Below are positions 36,366 to 44,977 of a DNA stretch of 64,000 nt, piece by piece. How positions within the stretch are numbered: position 1 is the stretch's first letter; every line of letters starts with the position of its first letter. The DNA is from CAYYKD01 sp964471825 (lineage in GTDB: Bacteria > Spirochaetota > GWE2-31-10 > CAYYKD01). A model generated the notes under the pieces. The model saw only the letters and a program-made list of their open reading frames with translations. It did no database searches and was not told the DNA's origin. A program made the position numbers and the translations under genes. The stretch is from positions 1 to 64,000 of the forward strand of contig CAYYKD010000007.1 of assembly GCA_964471825.1 (NCBI GenBank), given 5' to 3'.

Positions 36366-36411
36366 TTAACAAATTCTTAACAATTACTTTACATTTTAAA
36401 AAAAATATAAT
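36366..36411 (+). promoter_or_regulatory. Pho-box-like promoter
   Basis: TTAACA (36366-36371), TTAACA (36377-36382) and TTTACA (36388-36393) are spaced exactly 11 bp apart, the period of PhoB/PhoP boxes (the Bacillus PhoP consensus is TT-x-ACA-like). A perfect TATAAT lies at 36406-36411, 12 bases after the last repeat, where PhoB-type activators replace the -35. It drives the beta-barrel candidate at 36451. Confidence 0.5.
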
Positions 36412-36450
36412 AATTTCATCTTAAATATTTTATTATAAAAAGGGGACTAT

Positions 36451-37494
36451 ATGCATAAGATTTTTATAGTTTTGTTGTTTTTAGTTAGTGTCTTTACGGT
36501 TTTCAGTGAGGAGAAGAAAAAAGAGCTTCCGGTTAAGCCTATCTTTGATTTTACGGCACAGTATCACTATGATACTAAGGGTGACTCTCTGGCCGGAATG
36601 AATTGGTCGGAGGCTGACCAATATGTTAGAAATGAGTTGAAGGGGGGTTTAGTAATTTCTGCTTTTAAAAATGACTATTTAAACTTCACGGTTACACCAT
36701 CAATTAAGGATCGATTTGATATCAGAATTAAACACACTCCACTTACAGCAACACCTCGAAACAGATTGTATGGAAATGTAGATCTAAATTTTAATATTGC
36801 AAAACTGATTACTGTAAACTTTGGTAATGAGATTAGATTTGAAAGTGACTTTGCAAAATCAAGTCTTTCATTGAGATTCGCACCTGCAGATGTAACACTT
36901 ATGGGTAATTTTGACTTTGGTTTTTCATTTTTTCTTAAACAACTTGTTGGTCTACACTTGAGTGTCAATGAAAATGTATACAATAAGGGGCAATCATTAG
37001 CCTTAACTGAACTTGAAGGACTGTATAGAATTGCTTTTAATATCTTTAAGTTAATTAAACCTATTGATGATTACAAAGTCAAGGGAACGATTTATGCAAG
37101 AAATTTTTTAATTCTACTTCTCTTTCCGGATTATTCAACCAGTCAGAGTCTTGTAAGATACCATGATTTAACAGTAGGTTTCGAGACTGAGTTTGCAAAT
37201 GTTAAGATTAGGGCTGCATACTATTTTTCAACTCAGTATTCTAAATTTGATGAGAGGACTATTAAGGATACTAAGATCCCATTAGTGAATATATATCAAG
37301 GTTTTGAGACAGGTGCATCATTTTCTAAGGATTGGTTTGAGGTCGGGATTACATATATAGGAAGAATGTTAGGTTATCAGAAGAATGGCGATACAATCAC
37401 AGTTGATTATGCTACAATTTCTAAAAGAACGACTGCACAGTTAGGTTCATCATGGGAATCACATATTGATACTTATGTGAAATTTAAGCTCTAA
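36451..37494 (+). CDS. Putative outer-membrane beta-barrel protein
   Basis: 347 residues with a signal peptide (MHKIFIVLLFLVSVFTVFS, cut near 19) and a mature part of alternating-hydrophobicity strands rich in aromatic ends (FTAQYHYD, NFTVTPSIKDRFDI, VDLNFNIAKLITVNFG, VGITYIGRML). It ends in an aromatic/Leu strand (TYVKFKL). This is barrel-like, but no porin family is recognised. AGGGG lies before the ATG. The upstream Pho-box-like promoter suggests a phosphate-starvation porin; that is inference. Confidence 0.65.
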   Translation: MHKIFIVLLFLVSVFTVFSEEKKKELPVKPIFDFTAQYHYDTKGDSLAGMNWSEADQYVRNELKGGLVISAFKNDYLNFTVTPSIKDRFDIRIKHTPLTATPRNRLYGNVDLNFNIAKLITVNFGNEIRFESDFAKSSLSLRFAPADVTLMGNFDFGFSFFLKQLVGLHLSVNENVYNKGQSLALTELEGLYRIAFNIFKLIKPIDDYKVKGTIYARNFLILLLFPDYSTSQSLVRYHDLTVGFETEFANVKIRAAYYFSTQYSKFDERTIKDTKIPLVNIYQGFETGASFSKDWFEVGITYIGRMLGYQKNGDTITVDYATISKRTTAQLGSSWESHIDTYVKFKL

Positions 37495-37562
37495 AGAGTT
37501 TTCCTTATTGATTATTTTTTTCGTATTATTTCATCTTTTGAGTTGTAGAATGAGGTGCAAAG

Positions 37563-38498
37563 TTGATTAGATATCCTGTTCATGAAGATTACAAAGATAT
37601 TAGTTTCAAGATACCATTTAATTCATTTTTTATACCATTTCTACAACCAATGATGAAATACTCTTTTAAAAATCAGCCCTGTAAAACCGGAGTTGAAGTA
37701 AAAAAGGAGTCAATTCCCGGATATAAAGGGGATATGATTGATATCGAAATTTATAGCCCGTTAAATATTGGTAGTAACGCACCGTGTCTAATTTTTTTAC
37801 ATGGCGGTGCGTTTACATTCCCGGCAGCTTTTTTTCATAAGATGCTTATCTGTGATTATGCATTGTCTGTTCCATGCAAAGTTATATTTGTTGACTACAG
37901 ACTCGCTCCGAGATTCCCGTATCCCTATGGTCTTGAAGATTGCTATTCTGCATACAGATGGATAGTTGATAATAGTTCAAGATACGACATAGATAAGAAT
38001 AAAATTGCAGTCTGCGGTGATAGTGCAGGCGGAGGTTTAGCAGCATCACTTGCATGGATGGTAAGAGATCGATTGAGAACAGGTCTATTGTTTCAATTGT
38101 TAGTCTACCCTGTAATTGACTCTCGGCAGATTACTGAGTCCATAAAACAGTTTGTTGACACACCTGTATGGGATGCAGGGCTAACAAAAAAGATGTGGAA
38201 AATATACCTGTCAAAAATTTCTAATACTGAATACCCTCAGTATTCGTCTGCTCATCTAATAAAATCATTTAAAAATTTACCCGCTTGTTATATTGAGGTC
38301 TCAGAGTTTGATTGTTTGCGTGATGAGGCGATTGATTATTATAGTTTATTGAAGCAGGACGGTATAGAAGCGGAGCTGCATGAGACTAGCGGTACAATTC
38401 ATGGTTTTGAGTTAAACTATAAAAGCGATCATACTCAGCAAATAGTCAAAGATCGGATAGAATATATGAAACGACAATTTTATCCTTTTGATTCGTAA
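37563..38498 (+). CDS. Alpha/beta hydrolase, hormone-sensitive-lipase family
   Basis: 311 residues. Oxyanion motif HGGAF, YRLAPRFPYPYGLEDCYSAYRW, nucleophile in GDSAGGGLAASLAW, acid in SEFDCLRDEAI and His in GTIHGFEL. Cytoplasmic esterase/lipase, substrate unknown. TTG start with GAGGTG 5-6 bases before it. It overlaps the convergent membrane-protein gene tail to tail by 19 bases. Confidence 0.9.
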   Translation: MIRYPVHEDYKDISFKIPFNSFFIPFLQPMMKYSFKNQPCKTGVEVKKESIPGYKGDMIDIEIYSPLNIGSNAPCLIFLHGGAFTFPAAFFHKMLICDYALSVPCKVIFVDYRLAPRFPYPYGLEDCYSAYRWIVDNSSRYDIDKNKIAVCGDSAGGGLAASLAWMVRDRLRTGLLFQLLVYPVIDSRQITESIKQFVDTPVWDAGLTKKMWKIYLSKISNTEYPQYSSAHLIKSFKNLPACYIEVSEFDCLRDEAIDYYSLLKQDGIEAELHETSGTIHGFELNYKSDHTQQIVKDRIEYMKRQFYPFDS

Positions 38499-39289
38499 TG
38501 CTCTGATCTTACAATCGATTTAATAAGGCTGTAGAGAATAAAGAAATATAGAAATGGCAGTATGAAAAATAGTGAGATAATCATGACAGTATAGTTAATT
38601 ACTATTTCCATAAGACCTCTTGATATTTCAACTGTAACCTTTGAAATCTTGTCAGAGAGATCTTTCCCAAATGAAGTAACCATCTCTTTAACAGCAATAG
38701 TTTTATCAAATAGTCTGCCGAAAATATTTTTTTTATGATCAGCCTCCTCTATTTTGCTTGACTCATTGTTTTTATTGTCAGACTCAATTATTGACTTGAC
38801 ATTCTGAAGTCTTGATTCAATTTCATTTCCTTTATTAAAACCTGATTTTTCATATATATAGTTTACACCATTAATATAGATTGAAAGCCCTGGGTTTATC
38901 ATCAAGACAATAATAATTATGCCTGAAGCAACTCGTTTTACCGGTTTAATAAATAGCAACAGGACACCTGTTACTGCAATGATTTTAATGATCAATGATC
39001 CGGATATTTTTAAAAGAATTATCTGAAAGGCTATGAGTAAGTTGGAAATCATAAGAAAGTTGAAAATATAATCAAAGATATCGCTAAATCCACTGAAAAT
39101 ATCAAGAGTGCCGGATAAAATTTTTAGTACACTGGCAGCAGCAAGGTTGGACATTGCAGACGCACAGACCTTATTTAAAAAATCTGCTGCTGTTGTTTCA
39201 AATGCCCCTGTAATTATGATTCCGATTAAACCTATAGCGATTAATACCTTAATAACAAGTATCGATATTTTAGTTTTATTTAAAAACAT
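38480..39289 (-). CDS. Membrane protein, unknown
   Basis: 269 residues. Segments near 9-28, 76-97, 99-113 and 119-140 are hydrophobic, followed by a charged, partly coiled-coil stretch (about 150-215) and a last membrane segment (about 233-255). No family recognised. The stop lies inside the convergent lipase gene. Confidence 0.6.
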   Translation of the reverse strand: MFLNKTKISILVIKVLIAIGLIGIIITGAFETTAADFLNKVCASAMSNLAAASVLKILSGTLDIFSGFSDIFDYIFNFLMISNLLIAFQIILLKISGSLIIKIIAVTGVLLLFIKPVKRVASGIIIIVLMINPGLSIYINGVNYIYEKSGFNKGNEIESRLQNVKSIIESDNKNNESSKIEEADHKKNIFGRLFDKTIAVKEMVTSFGKDLSDKISKVTVEISRGLMEIVINYTVMIISLFFILPFLYFFILYSLIKSIVRSEHYESKG

Positions 39290-39309
39290 TAGCTTAACTC
39301 CAAATTATA

Positions 39310-39350
39310 AAAATACTAAAACTCTTGCAAAAAATTAATGCATGAGTATT
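39310..39350. repeat. Short inverted repeat with CTCTTGC core
   Basis: AATACT followed by CTCTTGCA pairs with TGCATGAG and AGTATT downstream, in the divergent gap before hflX. ACTCTTGCAAAAA resembles the end of the GCTCTTGC repeats at 6397 and 49100, but the match is short. Confidence 0.4.
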
Positions 39351-39402
39351 AGCTAATAATATATATCTAAATTGATTGTTTTACAACAGAATTAATTGAC
39401 TA

Positions 39403-39431
39403 TTGTCATAATGTCAAATTTGTTATATTAT
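39403..39431 (+). promoter_or_regulatory. Promoter of hflX, predicting a leaderless transcript
   Basis: TTGTCA (39403-39408), 17 bases, TATTAT (39426-39431). The ATG at 39438 lies 6 bases after the -10, which is where transcription should begin. No Shine-Dalgarno sequence precedes it. Confidence 0.5.
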
Positions 39432-39437
39432 AATTTT

Positions 39438-40673
39438 ATGTATGATAAATTAAAATTAGACGAACAAGAAAAAGCGGTAATTGTTTATGTTCACGGGCCA
39501 TCTGTCACCAAGCCTGAGATTGAGTATTCATTAGAAGAAGCAAAGATGCTTTGTGAAACTCTGGGGCTAAAAGTTATTGAGTATTTTATTCAGAAAAGAG
39601 ATAGGCCTGATCTGACTTATTGTGTCGGTAAAGGTAAACTGGAAGAGATTAGATTATTCGTTGAAGCTAATGATGTAGAAGTTATAGTGTTTAATAATGA
39701 TATCTCAGGAATTCAGGAGAAAAACTTAGAAAAATTATTTCAGAAACTGATAATGGGAAGAACAGAGGTAATTCTAAATATATTTCAAAGACGAGCAAGG
39801 ACTAATCAGGCAAAACTTCAGGTTGAGCTTGCCTTTCAAGAATATATGATGCCAAGGTTGAAAAATCGATGGTCACATTTTTCGCGAGTTGAAGGTGGGA
39901 TCGGCTTGCGGGGCGGTGAAGGGGAAAAGCAGATTGAACTCGACAAAAGAATGATAAAGGAGCAGATCCGTCTTATTAAGTTGAAGTTAAAAAAAGTGGA
40001 TATGATTTACCATATCATCAATGGACAAATTATCGTATAACTGATTATCAAATTATTAAAATAGAATATCACGTTGAATTGAATTTATATTTGTAGAGTT
40101 ATTGATTTCTGGAATACTATGATTAAANNNNNNNNNNCCCAGATGCACACTCAGAGAAAGCGAAGACTTGATACAAGTGTAGTATCCATTGTTGGTTATA
40201 CCAATGCAGGTAAGACTACATTATTAAATATGTTATCAGGTGCATCTCTATTTTCTGAGGATATGTTATTTGCAACTCTTGATGTCTACATAAGAAAAGT
40301 ATATATAAATGATAATTTAACGATATTAATGTCTGATACTGTCGGTTTTATTGATAAACTTCCACATGGCTTAGTAGCCTCTTTTAAATCAACACTAGAA
40401 GAGGTTAAGAACTCATCCTTGTTACTCCATGTAGTCGATGCCTCATCCACTATGATAAATAAAAATATTGCATCTGTTAATGCCGTATTAAAAGAGATCG
40501 GTGCTGATGATATACCCACTTTTATGGTATACAATAAGATTGATAAGTTAGAAAATGGGGTATCAGAAGTTATCGTAAATAGTGGCACAAATAAGAATAT
40601 CTTTATATCAGCAAGAAACAAAACCGGACTTGAAGAACTAAAAATCCAGATTAGAAACTTCTTTAATAATTGA
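39438..40673 (+). pseudogene. hflX: Ribosome-associated GTPase HflX, disrupted near an assembly gap
   Basis: HflX splits stalled ribosomes. N-terminal domain in the first part: VYVHGPSVTKPEIEYSLEEA, GKGKLEEI, QRRARTNQAKLQVELAF, GIGLRGGEGEKQIELDKR, ending KLKLKKVD. After the gap at 40128 the gene resumes with QMHTQRKRR and the G domain: GYTNAGKTTLLN (G1), DTVGF (G3), NKID (G4). Between them about 120 bases (40004-40127) do not fit HflX and carry stops. The two parts abut perfectly in protein terms, so this is either a real insertion or a mis-joined contig end. I mark it disrupted in this assembly; the organism may have an intact gene. It lacks a long C-terminal domain. Confidence 0.8.
40128..40137. 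other. Assembly gap (10 N) in hflX
   Basis: Follows about 120 bases of sequence that do not belong to the HflX reading frame. Confidence 0.95.
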
Positions 40674-40757
40674 GAATAATAAATAAGAATTTAGAATGAT
40701 AAATTATAAAAATAATTAATAACGCTGAATAGGCAGTAATTTTAGCGTAAGCACCAA

Positions 40758-43559
40758 TTATTTAAAAATATTGTATAGCTCGATTCGATTGTTTATACCG
40801 CATGCTTTATAAATACTATGAACATGATTTTTAACAGTCTTATATGCGATGTTTAATTTATCACCTATCTCTTTTGCCTCTAATCCATTTAACAGTTCTC
40901 GCACTACGGCCGTCTCTCTATCCGTTAAATTAAAATCCTTAATTCGACTTGCAAAAATAGAGTCATCAATAATACTGAGTTGATCTGAGTTAGTTTTTGA
41001 ATCAATTATTTTGAAGAACTTCTTTTTTAGATCATTTTCATATTGCTCTTTAAGCTTTGAATTCTTTGTTATTATTACGCCTATTTTTGCTTCTAACAGT
41101 TCAAATGAAAATGGTTTTTCCAGATAATCAACAGCACCTTTTGACAGTATATTAATCTTAGTTGATTCATCTGATGAGTTTGAAAAAACAAAGACAGGTG
41201 TATTTCGAAGAACGATGATTTGACTGAGTATTTCAAGTATCTGATATGCATCGAATACATCTGTATTTAGATCACATAGGACAAGATCAACTATCGTTCC
41301 GCTTTTAAATAAATTTATTGCCTCTGACCCCGAATAAGCTTTAATGATTCTATATTTATTCCTAAGCCTTGACTCAAGGTAGAAAATCATGTCATAGGAA
41401 TTGTCAATAATCATTATTGAAGGTTTACTTTGATCCATATCATTATTTAGATTGTATTTTATTGATTTAAATAGATCATCAATGTTTAAAGGGTTGATCT
41501 TTGATGCCTTGGGCAGAATATCAGGTATATCAATATCTTTTATTGCAGGAAAAATTATTGAAAACTTAATCCCATATTTTTTATCAAATATCCCATTAAG
41601 CTTTCCGCCATTTCTCTCTATTCTATTCTTTAGAAATATAATGTTTAAGTCTTGTTTATCCTCAAAATATTCAATCAGATTATTCATGTATTTTATATTG
41701 TATTTTTTAAATAAATCATACATATCTTTGCTGGATGCCTTTGATGTAGAATTGTTGATATCAATAATAAAATAGTTGGTATCAGTGTTTTTTATCGACA
41801 CAAGTATATTTTCATCCTTATTACAGAACCTGAATATAAAGATGATTATATCAAGAAATACTTTTTGAAATACTTCGCTGTTCATTTTAATAAATATTTT
41901 ATTATCCGGTTTGATGAAGTTTAAGGTGATGTCCTTCAGCATTATTACAGGCGATATCTGTTTTATATAATTTTCAATGGTAGAGTTTACACAAAAGATT
42001 TCTGCAGAGTCCAGATTTTCGGGTTTTTTATCATAAAAGAGTTGAAGCATCTCATTGATGATTGTATGGATTTTATTAGCACTATCACTTATTACTTTGA
42101 GTAATTTATCAGATCGATTTATTGTATCTCCATAATCACCTTTGATTATAGAGTCTATTGGTGAGCTGATTAGAGATAGCGGGACAATTATCTCCTCTGT
42201 AGTCTTTAGAAAAAGTTGTTTTTCAGGAGTGAGATCTATTGATTTGATTTGATTTTCTTCATTTTGAGAACCACTATAAAGCGGTCTTTGTAGACTTTTT
42301 ATTAGATTTTCTGATGATACCTTAAAAATATTTTTTAATAAGCTTATTGTTAATAGAAGCGTAAAGAATGCAGGCCAGTAGTATAGCAACAGCTTGTATC
42401 CTGGAATGCTAAATGATAACAGGTTGAAAATATCATAGACTGCTACAAGTAATAATGATAAAAGACCTGTAATAATGATGGTTTTAGTTTTTCTATCAAT
42501 AATGAAGAAGAGTCCCAATATTGATAGAAATGATATCGAGAATAGGATATTGCTAACATATAAAACCGGTAAAAAGAGGACAATGAAGCTTAAAAATACC
42601 AGTGATATATGATAACCATATATGATTATTGGAGAGATCGATTTTTCTTTATAGAAATATATTTGTGTTGAAATAAGATAGGCCATGAATAGTAATATAA
42701 TATAATCAGTTTTAATTAATAGGATTGGATTATCAAGAAAGGTTACCAGAAGTCCGTTTCGACCTGTGATAAACATCCTAATACCGATTGTTATTAGGGT
42801 AATTCCGTTATATAACAGCATTTGCTCTGTATTGTTATCCTGTTTATTAAGTAATAATATAAAAACAATTAAAATAAGAAGTCCTAAAACAATAAAGAAT
42901 GCTATGTATAGATTTATGGTGTATGAATTGATAAAGTTCTGTTTCTTGATTGACTCTATTGATCCTAATTCGATTTTTCCATTGAGTCCTCCATTATATA
43001 GATGATAATTTGAGACATGGATAATAATTTCATTCTCGCGATCTCTAAAAGGTGCAACTACAGTTTGTTTTCCATATCCAACAACAGAGGTGTCCTTATC
43101 TATTCCATTTTTACCAATTGAATTTAAAAGCCTGCCGTTTAGAAACAATGAGACTGCTGATCCCTCTGTAGCAATATTTAATGAATATGTGTTATTTCCG
43201 GGGTTGTCAATATCAATAACTAATCTGTATGTTCCATGATTAAAGGAGGTGTAGTTTGATTCTCTATTCCAAATGTGAGGAAGATTTACTAAGACACCTT
43301 CGGCAGGTTCATTATCAATAAAATCTTCTGTGTAATAGTATTTCTTATTGTAAAATCTCCATACGCCATTGAGTGAGAATACCCTGTCTTCATTTAGATT
43401 ATACCCTTTTAGGTCAATATACTCTGATGTGCTTTCGACAGACTGCTCTTTAGGTTTGAATCTAAAAACAGAAATAATAATAGTAATAACTATCAACATT
43501 GATAAAATTGTTATAAGAATATGAGGGGCTTTACTTGGCAGTTTCTTAAATAAGAGCAT
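40758..43559 (-). CDS. Membrane-bound 7TMR-DISM regulator with degenerate kinase, receiver and LuxR domains
   Basis: 933 residues in one chain. N-terminal membrane segment (12-32); periplasmic galactose-binding-like sensor (NGVWRFYN, LPHIWNRE, GTYRLVIDI, ATEGSAVSLFLNGRLL), typical 7TMR-DISMED2; about seven membrane segments (roughly 210-410). The histidine-kinase region follows, but the H-box reads TEEIIVPLSLI, so the phospho-accepting His is replaced by Glu, and the ATP-binding G boxes are missing. Next a receiver domain (IMIIDNSYDM, phospho-Asp in LVLCDLNTD, Lys in LEKPF). Last a LuxR-type DNA-binding domain (LTDRETAVVRELLNGLEAKEIG, KTVKNHVHSIYK). It probably acts as a membrane-tethered transcription factor. 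Monocistronic. Confidence 0.9.
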   Translation of the reverse strand: MLLFKKLPSKAPHILITILSMLIVITIIISVFRFKPKEQSVESTSEYIDLKGYNLNEDRVFSLNGVWRFYNKKYYYTEDFIDNEPAEGVLVNLPHIWNRESNYTSFNHGTYRLVIDIDNPGNNTYSLNIATEGSAVSLFLNGRLLNSIGKNGIDKDTSVVGYGKQTVVAPFRDRENEIIIHVSNYHLYNGGLNGKIELGSIESIKKQNFINSYTINLYIAFFIVLGLLILIVFILLLNKQDNNTEQMLLYNGITLITIGIRMFITGRNGLLVTFLDNPILLIKTDYIILLFMAYLISTQIYFYKEKSISPIIIYGYHISLVFLSFIVLFLPVLYVSNILFSISFLSILGLFFIIDRKTKTIIITGLLSLLLVAVYDIFNLLSFSIPGYKLLLYYWPAFFTLLLTISLLKNIFKVSSENLIKSLQRPLYSGSQNEENQIKSIDLTPEKQLFLKTTEEIIVPLSLISSPIDSIIKGDYGDTINRSDKLLKVISDSANKIHTIINEMLQLFYDKKPENLDSAEIFCVNSTIENYIKQISPVIMLKDITLNFIKPDNKIFIKMNSEVFQKVFLDIIIFIFRFCNKDENILVSIKNTDTNYFIIDINNSTSKASSKDMYDLFKKYNIKYMNNLIEYFEDKQDLNIIFLKNRIERNGGKLNGIFDKKYGIKFSIIFPAIKDIDIPDILPKASKINPLNIDDLFKSIKYNLNNDMDQSKPSIMIIDNSYDMIFYLESRLRNKYRIIKAYSGSEAINLFKSGTIVDLVLCDLNTDVFDAYQILEILSQIIVLRNTPVFVFSNSSDESTKINILSKGAVDYLEKPFSFELLEAKIGVIITKNSKLKEQYENDLKKKFFKIIDSKTNSDQLSIIDDSIFASRIKDFNLTDRETAVVRELLNGLEAKEIGDKLNIAYKTVKNHVHSIYKACGINNRIELYNIFK

Positions 43560-43669
43560 AATATATTAAATATATCATTAATCATCTATTTTTACAATTA
43601 TATTTTTCTAAAAAATGTAAAAATTACAGAATATGTAGTATTTGTAGGTAGTTGTTTTTTTTGAAGGAT

Positions 43670-44356
43670 CTATCTTATCATGCAGTTTAAGCCGGATGAG
43701 TTTAAATTTGATTTGAACTCAAGTAATTCAGTGTCGCTATATGGATTGATATGTTGATATGAAGGGTTAAGTGATTTTGAAAATCTATATTTATTAAGGA
43801 AATATCTTTTTGAACCTTCAATCATTTTGGCGATCACTACCAGGTCCGTGCCATCCACCAGTGGTGGAACCATAGTGGTTCTAAATTCATGATCAATTCC
43901 TGAATTTATTATGTATTTTATAGATTGCTCAATAAAGTTAATTGTATCATCAACATTGTTACAAAAGTGTCTGTATTTCTCAGGTGCTGTTTTGATATCC
44001 ATAGCAATATAATCTACATCAAGCTCCATGAGACGGTCGGGAAATGAACCGTTAGTATCAATTTTAACTTTTAGACCCATAGATTTAATAATACTGATTA
44101 TCTCAGGCATCTCCCTATGCAGTAATGGTTCGCCTCCTGATATAACTACTCCTCCAAGGACAGATCTCCTTTTATCAAGAAACACTTTGATATCATCAAA
44201 TCTGTAGGCAACCGCATCGGCCGGTACTTTTACAAGCTCCGGGTTATGACAATATGGACAGAAAAAATTGCAGCCCCCCGTAAACAGAAGAGCTGCTACT
44301 TCACCCGGATAGTCAATTAAAGTTGTCTTATGTAAACCGTAGAAAATATTATTCAT
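43670..44356 (-). CDS. nrdG: Anaerobic ribonucleotide reductase activase
   Basis: 228-residue radical SAM enzyme that installs the glycyl radical on class III ribonucleotide reductase. Starts with FYGLHKTTLIDYPGEVAALLF and the cluster motif C29-x3-C33-x2-C36 (CNFFCPYCHN); GGVVISGGEPLLH follows. Longer than E. coli NrdG (154) and in the size range of the Thermotoga-like type. It is 19 bases after the gene for the glycyl-radical/thioredoxin protein, its likely substrate. Confidence 0.92.
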   Translation of the reverse strand: MNNIFYGLHKTTLIDYPGEVAALLFTGGCNFFCPYCHNPELVKVPADAVAYRFDDIKVFLDKRRSVLGGVVISGGEPLLHREMPEIISIIKSMGLKVKIDTNGSFPDRLMELDVDYIAMDIKTAPEKYRHFCNNVDDTINFIEQSIKYIINSGIDHEFRTTMVPPLVDGTDLVVIAKMIEGSKRYFLNKYRFSKSLNPSYQHINPYSDTELLEFKSNLNSSGLNCMIR

Positions 44357-44375
44357 ATATATCTAAATAATTAAA

Positions 44376-44930
44376 CTAGCCGTTTAATATTTTTTTTAGA
44401 CCCTCTACAGTATGCACAACCTCTACTACATTCTCGTTCTTATCAAGAAGTACAACCGTAGGCGTTTTCATTACATTAAATTTTCTTGATAGATTTAAAC
44501 CAAGGTCTATTCCAACATCTACTTCATCCCCCGGAATTGATGATTTTTTTATTGCATCCTTTACCGGTGGGCAGTTATGACAATATTGACTATAGAAGAA
44601 CTTATAATATGCAATATCATCTCTTGATGCCGGCTTGTTATTTGAGGCCTTACTCATAATGTCAACCGGAGTTTTTGCCGGTTCAGAATGATCATGTTTT
44701 TCAGAATGATCACATATTTCAGAAATAACTACCTTTTTAATATCTGACATATTAAGATCAAATACTTTTCTATGTGAATATTCCTCTTTTTTTCCTTTGT
44801 TCCAGTTTGCTACCGCTCTATGATACCCGACAATCCTTGTATAGACCTCTGTGTCTGTACCCTTTACCATAGACAACCTCTCTTGCAGTTGTACAATTTC
44901 TTCGTTTACCTCTTTTAAACTTCTCTCCAT
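44376..44930 (-). CDS. Glycyl-radical domain fused to thioredoxin-like domain (split NrdD part)
   Basis: 184 residues. Residues 1-24 form a coiled coil. Residues 28-57 match the C-terminal glycyl-radical loop of class III ribonucleotide reductase: TEVYTRIVGYHRAVANWNKG, then EEYSHRKVF; G35 in RIVGY is the expected radical Gly. A His-rich linker (about 73-100) leads to a thioredoxin/glutaredoxin-like domain with C117-x2-C120 (YCHNC) and cis-Pro in MKTPTVVLL. It has its own start and Shine-Dalgarno sequence (GGGGGG) 47 bases after the nrdD stop, so this is not a simple frameshift. It would supply both the radical and the reductant to NrdD. Confidence 0.88.
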   Translation of the reverse strand: MERSLKEVNEEIVQLQERLSMVKGTDTEVYTRIVGYHRAVANWNKGKKEEYSHRKVFDLNMSDIKKVVISEICDHSEKHDHSEPAKTPVDIMSKASNNKPASRDDIAYYKFFYSQYCHNCPPVKDAIKKSSIPGDEVDVGIDLGLNLSRKFNVMKTPTVVLLDKNENVVEVVHTVEGLKKILNG

Positions 44931-44977
44931 AGTAATTCCCCCCTTAAAAATATTTTAAATAATTAAAATTTATTATA

